DNA from: Pseudomonas fluorescens
GTDB taxonomy: Bacteria; Pseudomonadota; Gammaproteobacteria; Pseudomonadales; Pseudomonadaceae
DNA: 37,395 bases
NCBI RefSeq assembly: GCF_902497895.1
Contig: NZ_CABVHQ010000058.1
Coordinates: forward strand, 1 to 37,395
Reading direction: 5' to 3'
In this document: positions 23,865 through 31,668 of the stretch, one piece after another
Numbering within the stretch: position 1 is the first letter of the stretch
How the letters are laid out: every line of letters begins with the position of its first letter
Translations under genes and position numbers: made by a program
Notes under the pieces: generated by a model
Seen by the model: the letters and a program-made list of their open reading frames with translations, nothing else
Database searches by the model: none
Told to the model about the DNA's origin: nothing

Positions 23865-24244
23865 CTCTGAGGGGAAGCGCGAGGGTTGGCCGATGGCCAG
23901 GAATATCGGGGAGGCGCCTTGCAGCGCAGTTCGCGGCTGGGGTGCGGCTTTTGTCCGATCCGCAGCAGCCAGGCCAGGCAAAACAGCAACGCGATGCTCA
24001 AGGCCACCGAGGAACACACGGGACAGGCAAACAGGCTGGCCCAACTGCTGGCCGACGGGTCACTGGAATCCGTGTCCAGCGTTGGCCCCTTGTGGCCCAG
24101 CGCCGAGCAGAACTGACCACCGACGCCATTAAGTTCAAGGCCCATCATCTGCCCATGCCCCAAACCGCAGGCAAACACATTGAACAGGACGCAGAAATAC
24201 AAGGTCCAGGCAATCAGCGAGCGATTCGAGGCGGTCTGTTGCAT
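23861..24244 (-). CDS. DUF2946 family protein C
   Basis: A 127-residue DUF2946 protein, paralogous to DUF2946-B. Shared features are the first helix (LIAWTLYFCVLFNVFACGLG), the block HGQMMGLELNGVGGQFCS, a CPVCSS motif leading into SVALSIALLFCLAWLL, and the tail PRYSWPSANPRASP. The ATG at 24244 is preferred; an in-frame GTG at 24253 is also possible. It lies upstream of the PepSY gene on the same strand, with the micro-ORF filling the gap. The conserved Cys/His pattern suggests a membrane metal-handling role, which is inference. Confidence 0.82.
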   Translation of the reverse strand: MQQTASNRSLIAWTLYFCVLFNVFACGLGHGQMMGLELNGVGGQFCSALGHKGPTLDTDSSDPSASSWASLFACPVCSSVALSIALLFCLAWLLRIGQKPHPSRELRCKAPPRYSWPSANPRASPQS

Positions 24245-24284
24245 GGCGGCCACTTTAACACCGAAGAGTGCGGGGTTGCTTCAA

Positions 24285-24312
24285 AGTGCATGCGCCGATT
24301 GACGCATGCACT
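24285..24312. promoter_or_regulatory. 10-bp inverted repeat upstream of DUF2946-C
   Basis: AGTGCATGCG (24285-24294) and CGCATGCACT (24303-24312) are perfect inverted repeats with an 8-bp spacer, 41 bp upstream of the DUF2946-C start. The site could be an operator for the DUF2946-C/PepSY operon. A terminator for the upstream gene is less likely, because no U-tract follows on the - strand. Confidence 0.45.
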
Positions 24313-24412
24313 CCATCACCGCACGGCGATTTGCATCGGCTCCTGCCGCTTGCTTGCCACTCCCTTGCCGCAAAGTTACACGCAGGCAAGGGACATGTTT
24401 TTCAGGGCAAGG

Positions 24413-25090
24413 TCAGACAGGAGGTTTTGAGGACCCCGGTAGTGGCCCGCCAAGCACAGGTAGCGATGGAGGTTCCGAGAGAAGTTCCAGACGTTGAAAC
24501 CGCTCCACTGTCGCGCAATTCACCCTGAAACTGCCGTCATTGGCCACCATTTGACGCCATGAAGGGACATAGAGGTTGTTGCGACGAGCAAACGCTTCCA
24601 TTGCGGATTTGTTCTGATTGCTCGGTTGTTGGGCTAACTGCTTCCACTCCAGCAAAAGGGCGTCTGTTACTTTTTGGGTGGGTTGCTTGATTTTATTGAA
24701 TCTCTCTACGCCTCTGGACGTCAATTCACCATTTGCCTTGAAGTATTCACTCCAGACTCTTGGCTTGATCCGGTGCTGATCCCTGAACGCTTTGGCGCTC
24801 GCCTCAGTCAAATCATTCATCTCTACCCATTCTCGAAAAAGGTTCTCTGTGAGTTTTTTAAAGCCAGCCGGGTTGAGACGTTCCCGCCCCAACGTGGTCA
24901 ATGTGCCGTATTTCGCCGATACAAGGTTGGTCCAGGTTTGATAAGGGATATTGCGTTGTGAGAAAAAATCATGAGGCGTAAGGCCCGGTGTGTTGGCTGA
25001 GGTAACCAGCCATTCCTGAAGAAGCTCAGCGCTGACTTTCTCTGGTGTCCCACCGCGCGCGCTCCAGCGTGTCCAGTGACCACTGGTCAT
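24413..25090 (-). CDS. repeat protein following the large toxin-like ORF, possibly its frameshifted C-terminus
   Basis: A 225-residue ORF made of three degenerate repeats at about residues 18-71, 79-131 and 140-198. Each carries an EW pair (26-27, 87-88, 148-149, exactly 61 apart), a Trp about 26-30 residues later (53, 113, 178) and, in the first two, G-x-LT-x-x-G-x-ER; the third ends TVERF. The pattern (helix, AF-type residues, basic stretch, Trp helix, LT turn) resembles a helix-turn-helix unit. The start overlaps the end of the 1411-aa ORF by 65 nt in another frame, and the SD is modest (AGGCG). The residues before GGTPEKV look like an out-of-frame reading of the large protein. Adding one GC unit in the tract at 25054-25062 would fuse the two frames. 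Confidence 0.65.
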   Translation of the reverse strand: MTSGHWTRWSARGGTPEKVSAELLQEWLVTSANTPGLTPHDFFSQRNIPYQTWTNLVSAKYGTLTTLGRERLNPAGFKKLTENLFREWVEMNDLTEASAKAFRDQHRIKPRVWSEYFKANGELTSRGVERFNKIKQPTQKVTDALLLEWKQLAQQPSNQNKSAMEAFARRNNLYVPSWRQMVANDGSFRVNCATVERFQRLELLSEPPSLPVLGGPLPGSSKPPV

Positions 25091-28000
25091 TAGCTATTCG
25101 CCTGAGCCTGAACGAAGTCGAGGTCCCGCTCGGGGTGAGCACCCCTACCACCAATCCCGTTCCACCATACATATTGAACGAACTCTGAATACGATAAACC
25201 ACCACCTCGCCCGTGTTACCCACATCGCGTATCAGCATTTCACCGCCGGGTGCCCGGTATATGCCCGTGCCTGTGGACATCGACGAACCTGAGGGTACTC
25301 CGCCTGGAAAGGTCAGGCCGGACCTCTGCTGGCGGAACGCATCGCTCAGCGTCGACAAGGCTGTCGAGCCCAGCTGTGTCCCTGCAGGTACACGTGCAAC
25401 GCGCGCTGCCACCTGCAGCGGTTTGACGCCAATGCCAGTGGCTCGAGCGGCTTGTGCAGCAGTCTCTGTCGCCATCTCCACGATGACCCGGCCGGCAAAG
25501 CCTTGACGCACTATCAGTCCCGGGATGTTCTGCCCTGTGCGGCGCCATGTCTGTACCGTGGTGCGCGCCATCTTCCCCCACCACCCCACAGCAGAAGAAG
25601 CTTGCTGCGTCGCCCACGGGAACATGCTGAGCACTGTCGTCACCACTTCAATGCCGAACATCACCTTGTTGAACGTCGACTGGTATTCCCGCTCCTTGTT
25701 ACTGACCGTTTGAGCATCGGTCTGCTTAATCAGGTACAGGAAATTCTGCCGGTATAGCCCGGGCAGAAAGTCCCCGGTGTGTGGTGCCAGTCTAGGGTTG
25801 AGCAAGCGCGTGTCGGCCGGTAGTCGAGCCTTGAAATAAGCCTTCCACGCGGATCCCGACGATGCCAACCGCACAAACTCGGCCTCACTCTTCACTTCTC
25901 TGAGCGTCATCCCATCCGGGGCATCCGGGGTGTACAGCACGATCGACTCATCAACGTCGGTGGAGATAACCAGCACGCCGTTCAGCGTTTGTCCCCCACG
26001 TCCATCGGGAGCGTCATTCGCCGGATTAAACAGCAGAGCATTGGCAATGACTGGCTGATCGTCCACCCGATTGCGGGTCGCCGGGCTCGGAGAGGTCAAT
26101 ATTTGCGTCACCCATGCTGCACCCCGTTTTTCCGTGCCCTCACTCGCCAGAGGCGTGCTGTAGGCGTCCGGACTGAGCCGGGCATACGCCGCCGCGTATT
26201 GCAGGGCGGCTGCCTGGGCCGCCATCCAGGCCTGTTTCAGCTGGTGAGCTTCGCCCGTCGTGGCGTCTGGGTCGAGTTTTTTCTTGAGCACGTTGTCAAT
26301 GTACCCAGGCCCGACATTGATATCATTGAGCCACTGCTCGAGGACATCTTCCGGGATACTGATGGGCTGGCCCCTGGCATCGAGCACCGACTGACCGTTG
26401 GACGTGATCAGCAGCGCGCCGGTGCTGTCCCATGAGCTCGAGGAGAGACTCTTTTCCCACGGATGAGTATTGTTCAGCAACAGGTTGGTCAGACTGATTC
26501 GCTTCACTTTATTACTTTCATGCAACATGCCAAAACCGCTTTGGTTGAGGCGCACGACCTTCGAGTGGGTGACAATGCACTTGTCCGGGTCAATGCCTTG
26601 TGGGGGCCAGGCTGCTCTCACGTTACCATCCGATCCCTTATGCCCCAGAAAGGCTCGTATCTTGTCCAGCACCTTTTCCTTGGCGTAAGCCCTTAGCGTG
26701 GGAATCCCCTGCCACAACTTCGCCAGCGCCTCCTGTTCCTTCTCTGCGGTTTTCCCAAGGGCTTGCAGTATCGACTGATCCGACGGACTCAGTTGCTTCT
26801 CCCAGTCCGGCCGGCTGCTCTCCAGCAACAGCTGGTTGCGCACCAGGAACGCCGAGGCCGTATCCAGCTGTTCCGCCAGATCTGCGATTCCGTTTGTCTG
26901 CACCTCGGCAGAGCCTCCCGCCAGATCCAGCAGGGTGTCGATGTCATCCTGCTGCTTGTCCAGCAATGCCTGCACACTGTTGACCAGAAAATCCCCTTCA
27001 ATCGGCATAAACGTAGTACGCAGACTTTCCCCCCACAGCCCGGTTTTGGTCTGTGCGACCAACAGCGGCAAACCTCTGACCAGCAATTCACTGGCGGCCC
27101 CGCCCGCGTTAATCCGTGCCACCAGTGTTTGATGGAGCTGCTCCAGTGCGGGAAACTCTTCAAATCCCTGGCCTGGGGTATACAACACCACCGGTCCGTG
27201 GACAGTGGCCCCGCCAACACCGTTGGTACTGATGTTTTTATGCCCGTTTGGCCAGTGAGGGGATGTAGTCCAGGCCCCGTCGCCCGGCGTCAGGATGAAG
27301 CTTGCCGCCAGGCGGGCCCCCTCCGGGGTGCCGTTCTCTACCGTCAATTGATACACCCCGGGACGCACACCATGCCGGAAGGCGGCTTCACGCTGTGCCT
27401 GGGTCGGGTATTGCAGCGCGCAGTCAATCAGCAATTTGGCCTGCGGGGTCAGGGTGTCGTCGATCAAGCGCAGTCGCGCCTGAACATCCAGGGACTGGCG
27501 GTGAAGGTCCGTCAGCCTCATCTGTGGACAGGTTGCAGCCCCTGCGGGCGTGCGCCAAAACCTAGTCACCTGCTCCGGCAACCGGCTACGCAGGGCGTCA
27601 GCCAATCCCTGGAGTGAACCGTGCCGGGCAATCTGCTCGGCCTCATTGACTGCCTTCGAACTGCTGAAAACGCCCTCCACCACGTCATCTTCCATGGGTG
27701 GTGTTTGCTCCGACAGTAAATCGGACAGGGCCTTTCGCAGGGGCCTGGAGGATTCAAGCTGTCGTATACCCGTACTGTCAGTGCGGTAACGGTTGACATA
27801 AAGCTTATCGATATTCACCGGCCGCTCTACTTGCGCGAAGGTCTCTTGCAACAGGGGGGGCAACACTGAGTCGAACGAAGGGTGCTGGTCCTTGGTCAAT
27901 ACGGCCAGTATCTGATCGTTGAGGTCGCTCCAAAGGCGTATCAGATATGTCTGGCCCGCACTATCGGCGGGCACGGGAGTTGATGGCGACGCCAGGGTCG

Positions 28001-29261
28001 GGATGACCGGGGCGCCCAGCCGGGCCAGCAGGCTCTTGTTGCACCCCAGAGGCAGCGCCAGGGCGGCCTGCAGCACCAGGGTCAAGCGCTCATAGGTGGT
28101 TCGGGACGTGCTGAACCCGTTGAAAATATCGGCCTCCTGCCGGTCCCGCTGTGACCGCAGGCGCTCGCTGAATACTGGCTCGGTTATCTCGGTATAACTC
28201 AGGGACTGACGCTCGCGTAACACCTCGGTGGCACGGGCTCGCTCGCTGACCTGCACGTTGGCCAGCAGCGTGGTTCTCTCAGAGTCTGTGACCAGTCGCC
28301 GTCGCAGAGTATTTTCCATGACGGCGAAGGTTGAGAAAGTCTCAATCCCGTATTGCGGGATATAGAGAACGACCGGCCGAGGAGAATGCACCCGCTCAGC
28401 AAGTACAAAGGCGCCAGTCACCGGCACGGACCACTCGGGCTGCCCGGACGCTGTCAACGAGAACTTGAGTACGACAGGGGGAGAGGTTTTGTTGCTCCCT
28501 GTTTCATGGCTCAGCAAGTTCTCAATCAACTGCCTGCCCTCTCTCTGCGCTGTCAGTTGATCCCTGGCCGTGGTCAGGGTCTGTTGAGCATCAGCGATCG
28601 CAGATTTGCCAGCGGTGTTCGTCCTGGACACCTCGCCAAGGGCCTGTTCAGCGTCGGTGACCTGTTGCACCGCATCAGCCAGCTTCAGGTCTGCTTCGAG
28701 GCGAAACACCTCACGTTGTTGTTGACTCAGGACGTCGTGGGCGCTGAGGCCACAGGCAGCCGGATGCGGCATAGACCAATAAGCCTCGAGCGCGTGCTCG
28801 TAAGTCGCCTGGCAGTCTTGACTCAGGTGTTTGATCAGCGTGTTAAAGGCCTCGATCGCAAGTTCGGCGATGTTGCCGTCCGGGCCTGCACCGCCAGCGT
28901 CCCGATAGAAGCCTGCTGCCAGGCCTGCCCCGCTGGGTACGGGCTCTTTGGTGAGCAGGGTAGGTGCCTTGCCGGTGGTAATAGCCGCCTGCAGGACTTG
29001 GGTCAAGGTTCGTGATTGGGTAATGCGGGGAGTCTCCAACGACTCGGCGTCATGGCGGTACTCGTTGAGGAACACGGTATCAGGGTCAAGCACGATATCG
29101 GGCACGAGGGCGCCCAGTTGTTGAGTCAGAGCGGTGCTCATCACCGTGGTGAAGACCGGCTGACTGTCCAGCACCTGCTGTAGGGTGTTGGTACGTAGAC
29201 GTAGCTGATGCAGCAGGTCTGGATCAGCGGAAAGCGTCAGTGATTGCGAGGAAGTGTTCAT
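25026..29261 (-). CDS. large toxin/effector-like protein, DUF6543 (dermonecrotic toxin-like) type
   Basis: A 1411-residue soluble protein without an obvious signal peptide. It resembles the very large Pseudomonas proteins annotated as DUF6543 or dermonecrotic-toxin-domain proteins; assignment is by overall pattern only. Three related modules are visible, each with a VLYxP strand: VVLYIPQYGIETF near residue 297, VVLYTPGQGFEEF near 690 and IVLYTPDAPDG near 1107, spaced about 400. Near 1250-1290 a hydrophobic/amphipathic region follows the third module. The C-terminal part (GEVVVYRIQSSFN, then FRLRRIANDQWSLDTL) is a strand-rich block common at the ends of modules in such proteins. The start overlaps the upstream small ORF (ATGA). 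Mode of delivery and target are unknown. Confidence 0.72.
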   Translation of the reverse strand: MNTSSQSLTLSADPDLLHQLRLRTNTLQQVLDSQPVFTTVMSTALTQQLGALVPDIVLDPDTVFLNEYRHDAESLETPRITQSRTLTQVLQAAITTGKAPTLLTKEPVPSGAGLAAGFYRDAGGAGPDGNIAELAIEAFNTLIKHLSQDCQATYEHALEAYWSMPHPAACGLSAHDVLSQQQREVFRLEADLKLADAVQQVTDAEQALGEVSRTNTAGKSAIADAQQTLTTARDQLTAQREGRQLIENLLSHETGSNKTSPPVVLKFSLTASGQPEWSVPVTGAFVLAERVHSPRPVVLYIPQYGIETFSTFAVMENTLRRRLVTDSERTTLLANVQVSERARATEVLRERQSLSYTEITEPVFSERLRSQRDRQEADIFNGFSTSRTTYERLTLVLQAALALPLGCNKSLLARLGAPVIPTLASPSTPVPADSAGQTYLIRLWSDLNDQILAVLTKDQHPSFDSVLPPLLQETFAQVERPVNIDKLYVNRYRTDSTGIRQLESSRPLRKALSDLLSEQTPPMEDDVVEGVFSSSKAVNEAEQIARHGSLQGLADALRSRLPEQVTRFWRTPAGAATCPQMRLTDLHRQSLDVQARLRLIDDTLTPQAKLLIDCALQYPTQAQREAAFRHGVRPGVYQLTVENGTPEGARLAASFILTPGDGAWTTSPHWPNGHKNISTNGVGGATVHGPVVLYTPGQGFEEFPALEQLHQTLVARINAGGAASELLVRGLPLLVAQTKTGLWGESLRTTFMPIEGDFLVNSVQALLDKQQDDIDTLLDLAGGSAEVQTNGIADLAEQLDTASAFLVRNQLLLESSRPDWEKQLSPSDQSILQALGKTAEKEQEALAKLWQGIPTLRAYAKEKVLDKIRAFLGHKGSDGNVRAAWPPQGIDPDKCIVTHSKVVRLNQSGFGMLHESNKVKRISLTNLLLNNTHPWEKSLSSSSWDSTGALLITSNGQSVLDARGQPISIPEDVLEQWLNDINVGPGYIDNVLKKKLDPDATTGEAHQLKQAWMAAQAAALQYAAAYARLSPDAYSTPLASEGTEKRGAAWVTQILTSPSPATRNRVDDQPVIANALLFNPANDAPDGRGGQTLNGVLVISTDVDESIVLYTPDAPDGMTLREVKSEAEFVRLASSGSAWKAYFKARLPADTRLLNPRLAPHTGDFLPGLYRQNFLYLIKQTDAQTVSNKEREYQSTFNKVMFGIEVVTTVLSMFPWATQQASSAVGWWGKMARTTVQTWRRTGQNIPGLIVRQGFAGRVIVEMATETAAQAARATGIGVKPLQVAARVARVPAGTQLGSTALSTLSDAFRQQRSGLTFPGGVPSGSSMSTGTGIYRAPGGEMLIRDVGNTGEVVVYRIQSSFNMYGGTGLVVGVLTPSGTSTSFRLRRIANDQWSLDTLERARWDTRESQR

Positions 29262-29452
29262 ATCTTGGACATCCTGTCGTGATGTGTTTGCGGGTGCGGG
29301 ACGGCCGGCATGCTGCGTTCATCACCCGTGTGCGAAAAGCCGGGTGCCTCGCCGCTGCACAGGTAGTGCAGCACGGTGTCTATCAAGGGATGGACGTCGT
29401 ACCCGCTGAGCGCATTGGCATAGGGGGCAGCGGTGGGAGAAGAACTTGGCAT
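29258..29452 (-). CDS. small ORF translationally coupled to the large toxin-like gene
   Basis: A 64-residue ORF starting MPSSSPTAAPYANALSGYDV and ending HPQTHHDRMSKI. Its TGA overlaps the ATG of the 1411-aa gene, so coupling is likely. The ATG at 29452 has AAGGA 9 nt upstream. The frame is open to a TTG at 29548, but that codon falls in a plausible -35 box (TTGCCT, with TATACC 16 nt downstream on the - strand), which supports the shorter form. No family is recognised. A chaperone, immunity or leader role can only be guessed from position. Confidence 0.5.
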   Translation of the reverse strand: MPSSSPTAAPYANALSGYDVHPLIDTVLHYLCSGEAPGFSHTGDERSMPAVPHPQTHHDRMSKI

Positions 29453-29804
29453 GCCTGGCATTCCTTGGGGCAGCGTGTGCCCGAAAGCCAGAGGGTATTG
29501 CGTTGTATGGGGGATCAGGCGGTATATAAATAATGGTTCTTCAGGCAATCCCGTGGCGTTTACTCATCGGATTCCACAAGGGTATGTCAGGAGTTTACGG
29601 AATGATGCTGTCATTTCTTTTCGCTTGTCGTGACCCATCATTCCTCGCTTACATAGAAAACTTATGCAAGCCAGAAACATCCAAATGCCAATGCGTGCCC
29701 CAAAAAGCATCCATGGACGACTGGCTCATGACGGCAGGCTCCACCTTATTCAACTGCCGCCAGCGCTGACTATCGAACCCGCAATCCTGGACGAAGGCCT
29801 GACA
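29453..29804. other. divergent intergenic region between the toxin unit and the ThDP enzyme
   Basis: This 352-bp stretch has no convincing gene; an in-frame extension of the ThDP enzyme to 29664 lacks typical composition. On the - strand TTGCCT (29548-29543) and TATACC after 16 nt form a plausible promoter for the toxin unit. On the + strand an AT-rich TTACATAG lies near 29650. The composition is lower in GC than the flanking core genes. Confidence 0.35.
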
Positions 29805-31478
29805 ATGAATAAAACCCTTTCTCGTCGTAGTGGAGGTCAGATTTTGGTGGATGCCTTACGCATCCATGGCGTCAAAAGAGCCTTTTGTGTTCCGGGAGAA
29901 AGCTACCTCGCGGTACTCGATGCACTGTATGACGTGCGCGAAGAAATTGATCTGGTGGTGTGCCGCCAGGAAGGTGGTGCAGCCTACATGGCTGAAGCTT
30001 ATGGCAAGCTCACCGCAGAGCCAGGCATATGCTTCGTTACCCGGGGCCCGGGCGCGACAAACGCCTCTATCGGTGTTCACACAGCGTTCCAGGACTCCTC
30101 TCCAATGATTCTATTCATTGGCCAGGTCGCTCGCGATCAACAATACCGCGAGGCTTTTCAGGAAGTGGATTTTCGCCAGATGTTTGGCCCGTTGGCGAAG
30201 TGGGTCGTGCAGATAGACGACGCACGCAGAATCCCGGAGCTGATCAGTCAGGCGTTCCATCGTGCGGTCAATGGCAGACCCGGGCCTGTCGTAGTCGCTT
30301 TGCCAGAAGACATGCTGACCGAAATGGCAGAAGTGGCCGATGCGAGGCCATTCAAACGAGTGTTGATGACGCCGGCAGCCGAGCAAATGACCGCCATGCA
30401 GCAACTGCTGAAGCAGTCCGAGCGCCCATTGATGGTGCTGGGCGGCAGTGGCTGGGATACCGGGTCAGTACACAACATACGGCTTTTCGCTGAACAGCAG
30501 AACCTCCCGGTTGCCGCCTCTTTTCGCTGCCAGGACCTGTTCGACAATCGCCATCCGAACTATGTCGGCGATCTGGGATTCGCCGCATCCGCCCAACTGT
30601 CTTCGGCGGTCAAGGATGCCGATCTGCTGCTGGTAGTGGGCTCCCGAATGGGAGAGGTCTCGACGGGCGGATATGCGGCTTTGGACATCCCGGTCCCCAA
30701 ACAACAATTGATCCATGTTCATCAAGGTATTGAAGAGTTGGGACGGGTTTACCAGCCAACGCTGGCGATCAACAGCAGTATGTCGACTTTTGCAGGCATG
30801 GCCGCCCGGCTTGCGCCCACCCTCTCACACAATCACCGTGAATGGACACGCGCACTGAACGATCATTATCAGCGCAACCTGGAATGCCCGGCCTCCCCTG
30901 GCGATGTTCAACTGGGCGAGATCATTGGCTGGCTGAATCGGCGGCTACCCGATGACGCCATCCTCACCAATGGTGCCGGTAACTACGCCGTCTGGCTGCA
31001 ACGCTTTTATCAGTACCGCCACTACCGCACCCAGCTCGGCCCAACCAACGGCTCCATGGGCTATGGTGTTCCTGCTGCGGTGTGCGCCAAACTGACCTGT
31101 CCGGACCGAGTGGTGGTTTCATTCTCAGGGGATGGCTGCTTCTTGATGAACGGCCAGGAGCTGGCTACGGCAGCGCAATATGGTGCCAATGTGATTTTCG
31201 TTGTGATCAACAACGGCATGTACGGAACAATCAGAATGCATCAGGAACGCAACTACCCTGGACGGGTTTCAGGGACTGAATTGCTTAACCCGGATTTCGC
31301 AGCACTTGCCCAGGCCTATGGACTGCATGGCGAGGTGGTCACAACGACGTCGGAATTTGCCCCAGCGTTTGAACGCTGCCTTGAAATGTCCCGGCCATCC
31401 TTGATTGAGGTCAGGGTCGATCCTGAAGCATTGACTCCTCGACTTAGCCTGACTCAGATCAGAGAGCAATCACTGTAG
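29805..31478 (+). CDS. acetolactate synthase-like thiamine diphosphate enzyme
   Basis: A 557-residue ThDP-dependent enzyme of the acetohydroxyacid synthase/pyruvate oxidase superfamily. The N-terminal Pyr domain carries catalytic Glu56 in the CRQEGGAAYMAEAYG motif and GPGATN. The central domain has the HPNYVGDLGF and ADLLLVVGSRMGEV segments. The C-terminal PP domain shows the ThDP-binding motif starting GDG (442-444) and ending INNGMYG. No regulatory subunit gene follows, and the neighbours are not branched-chain amino-acid genes, so a biosynthetic IlvB role is doubtful; related proteins act on other 2-oxo acids. The ATG at 29805 has GAAGG 7 nt upstream. The stop TAG is part of a REP sequence (TGTAGGAGC). 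Confidence 0.85.
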   Translation: MNKTLSRRSGGQILVDALRIHGVKRAFCVPGESYLAVLDALYDVREEIDLVVCRQEGGAAYMAEAYGKLTAEPGICFVTRGPGATNASIGVHTAFQDSSPMILFIGQVARDQQYREAFQEVDFRQMFGPLAKWVVQIDDARRIPELISQAFHRAVNGRPGPVVVALPEDMLTEMAEVADARPFKRVLMTPAAEQMTAMQQLLKQSERPLMVLGGSGWDTGSVHNIRLFAEQQNLPVAASFRCQDLFDNRHPNYVGDLGFAASAQLSSAVKDADLLLVVGSRMGEVSTGGYAALDIPVPKQQLIHVHQGIEELGRVYQPTLAINSSMSTFAGMAARLAPTLSHNHREWTRALNDHYQRNLECPASPGDVQLGEIIGWLNRRLPDDAILTNGAGNYAVWLQRFYQYRHYRTQLGPTNGSMGYGVPAAVCAKLTCPDRVVVSFSGDGCFLMNGQELATAAQYGANVIFVVINNGMYGTIRMHQERNYPGRVSGTELLNPDFAALAQAYGLHGEVVTTTSEFAPAFERCLEMSRPSLIEVRVDPEALTPRLSLTQIREQSL

Positions 31479-31586
31479 GAGCAGCCGGTCGACGCTCGAT
31501 TGCTCGCGATGGACTCAAGGGTGACGCATTTATTCAGAAAGCATGCGTTATCGTTAACGTCCATCGCGAGCAAGCTCGGCTCCTAA
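31473..31586. repeat. hybrid REPIN (family I ends, family IV core)
   Basis: The outer parts are TGTAGGAGCAGCCG on the left and CTCGGCTCCTA on the right. The inner stem is TGCTCGCGATGG and CCATCGCGAGCA, the core of the family IV REP. The left end overlaps the last codons of the ThDP-enzyme gene and supplies its TAG stop. Confidence 0.75.
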
Positions 31587-31668
31587 AGGGGGCAGCGTTC
31601 GCCTGGAAGACCACTCAAGGACGAATTCAGGCCGTCCCCACCGCCTGCTCAGCGACTCCGAAAGATGC

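Noticed and set aside
26763..27617. 284-aa + strand ORF inside the large toxin-like gene
   Set aside because: Antisense shadow; the - strand frame is continuous, has module repeats and a coupled start.
29664..29804. 47-residue N-terminal extension of the ThDP enzyme
   Set aside because: No SD at 29664 and residues do not resemble the family; the ATG at 29805 has a good SD.
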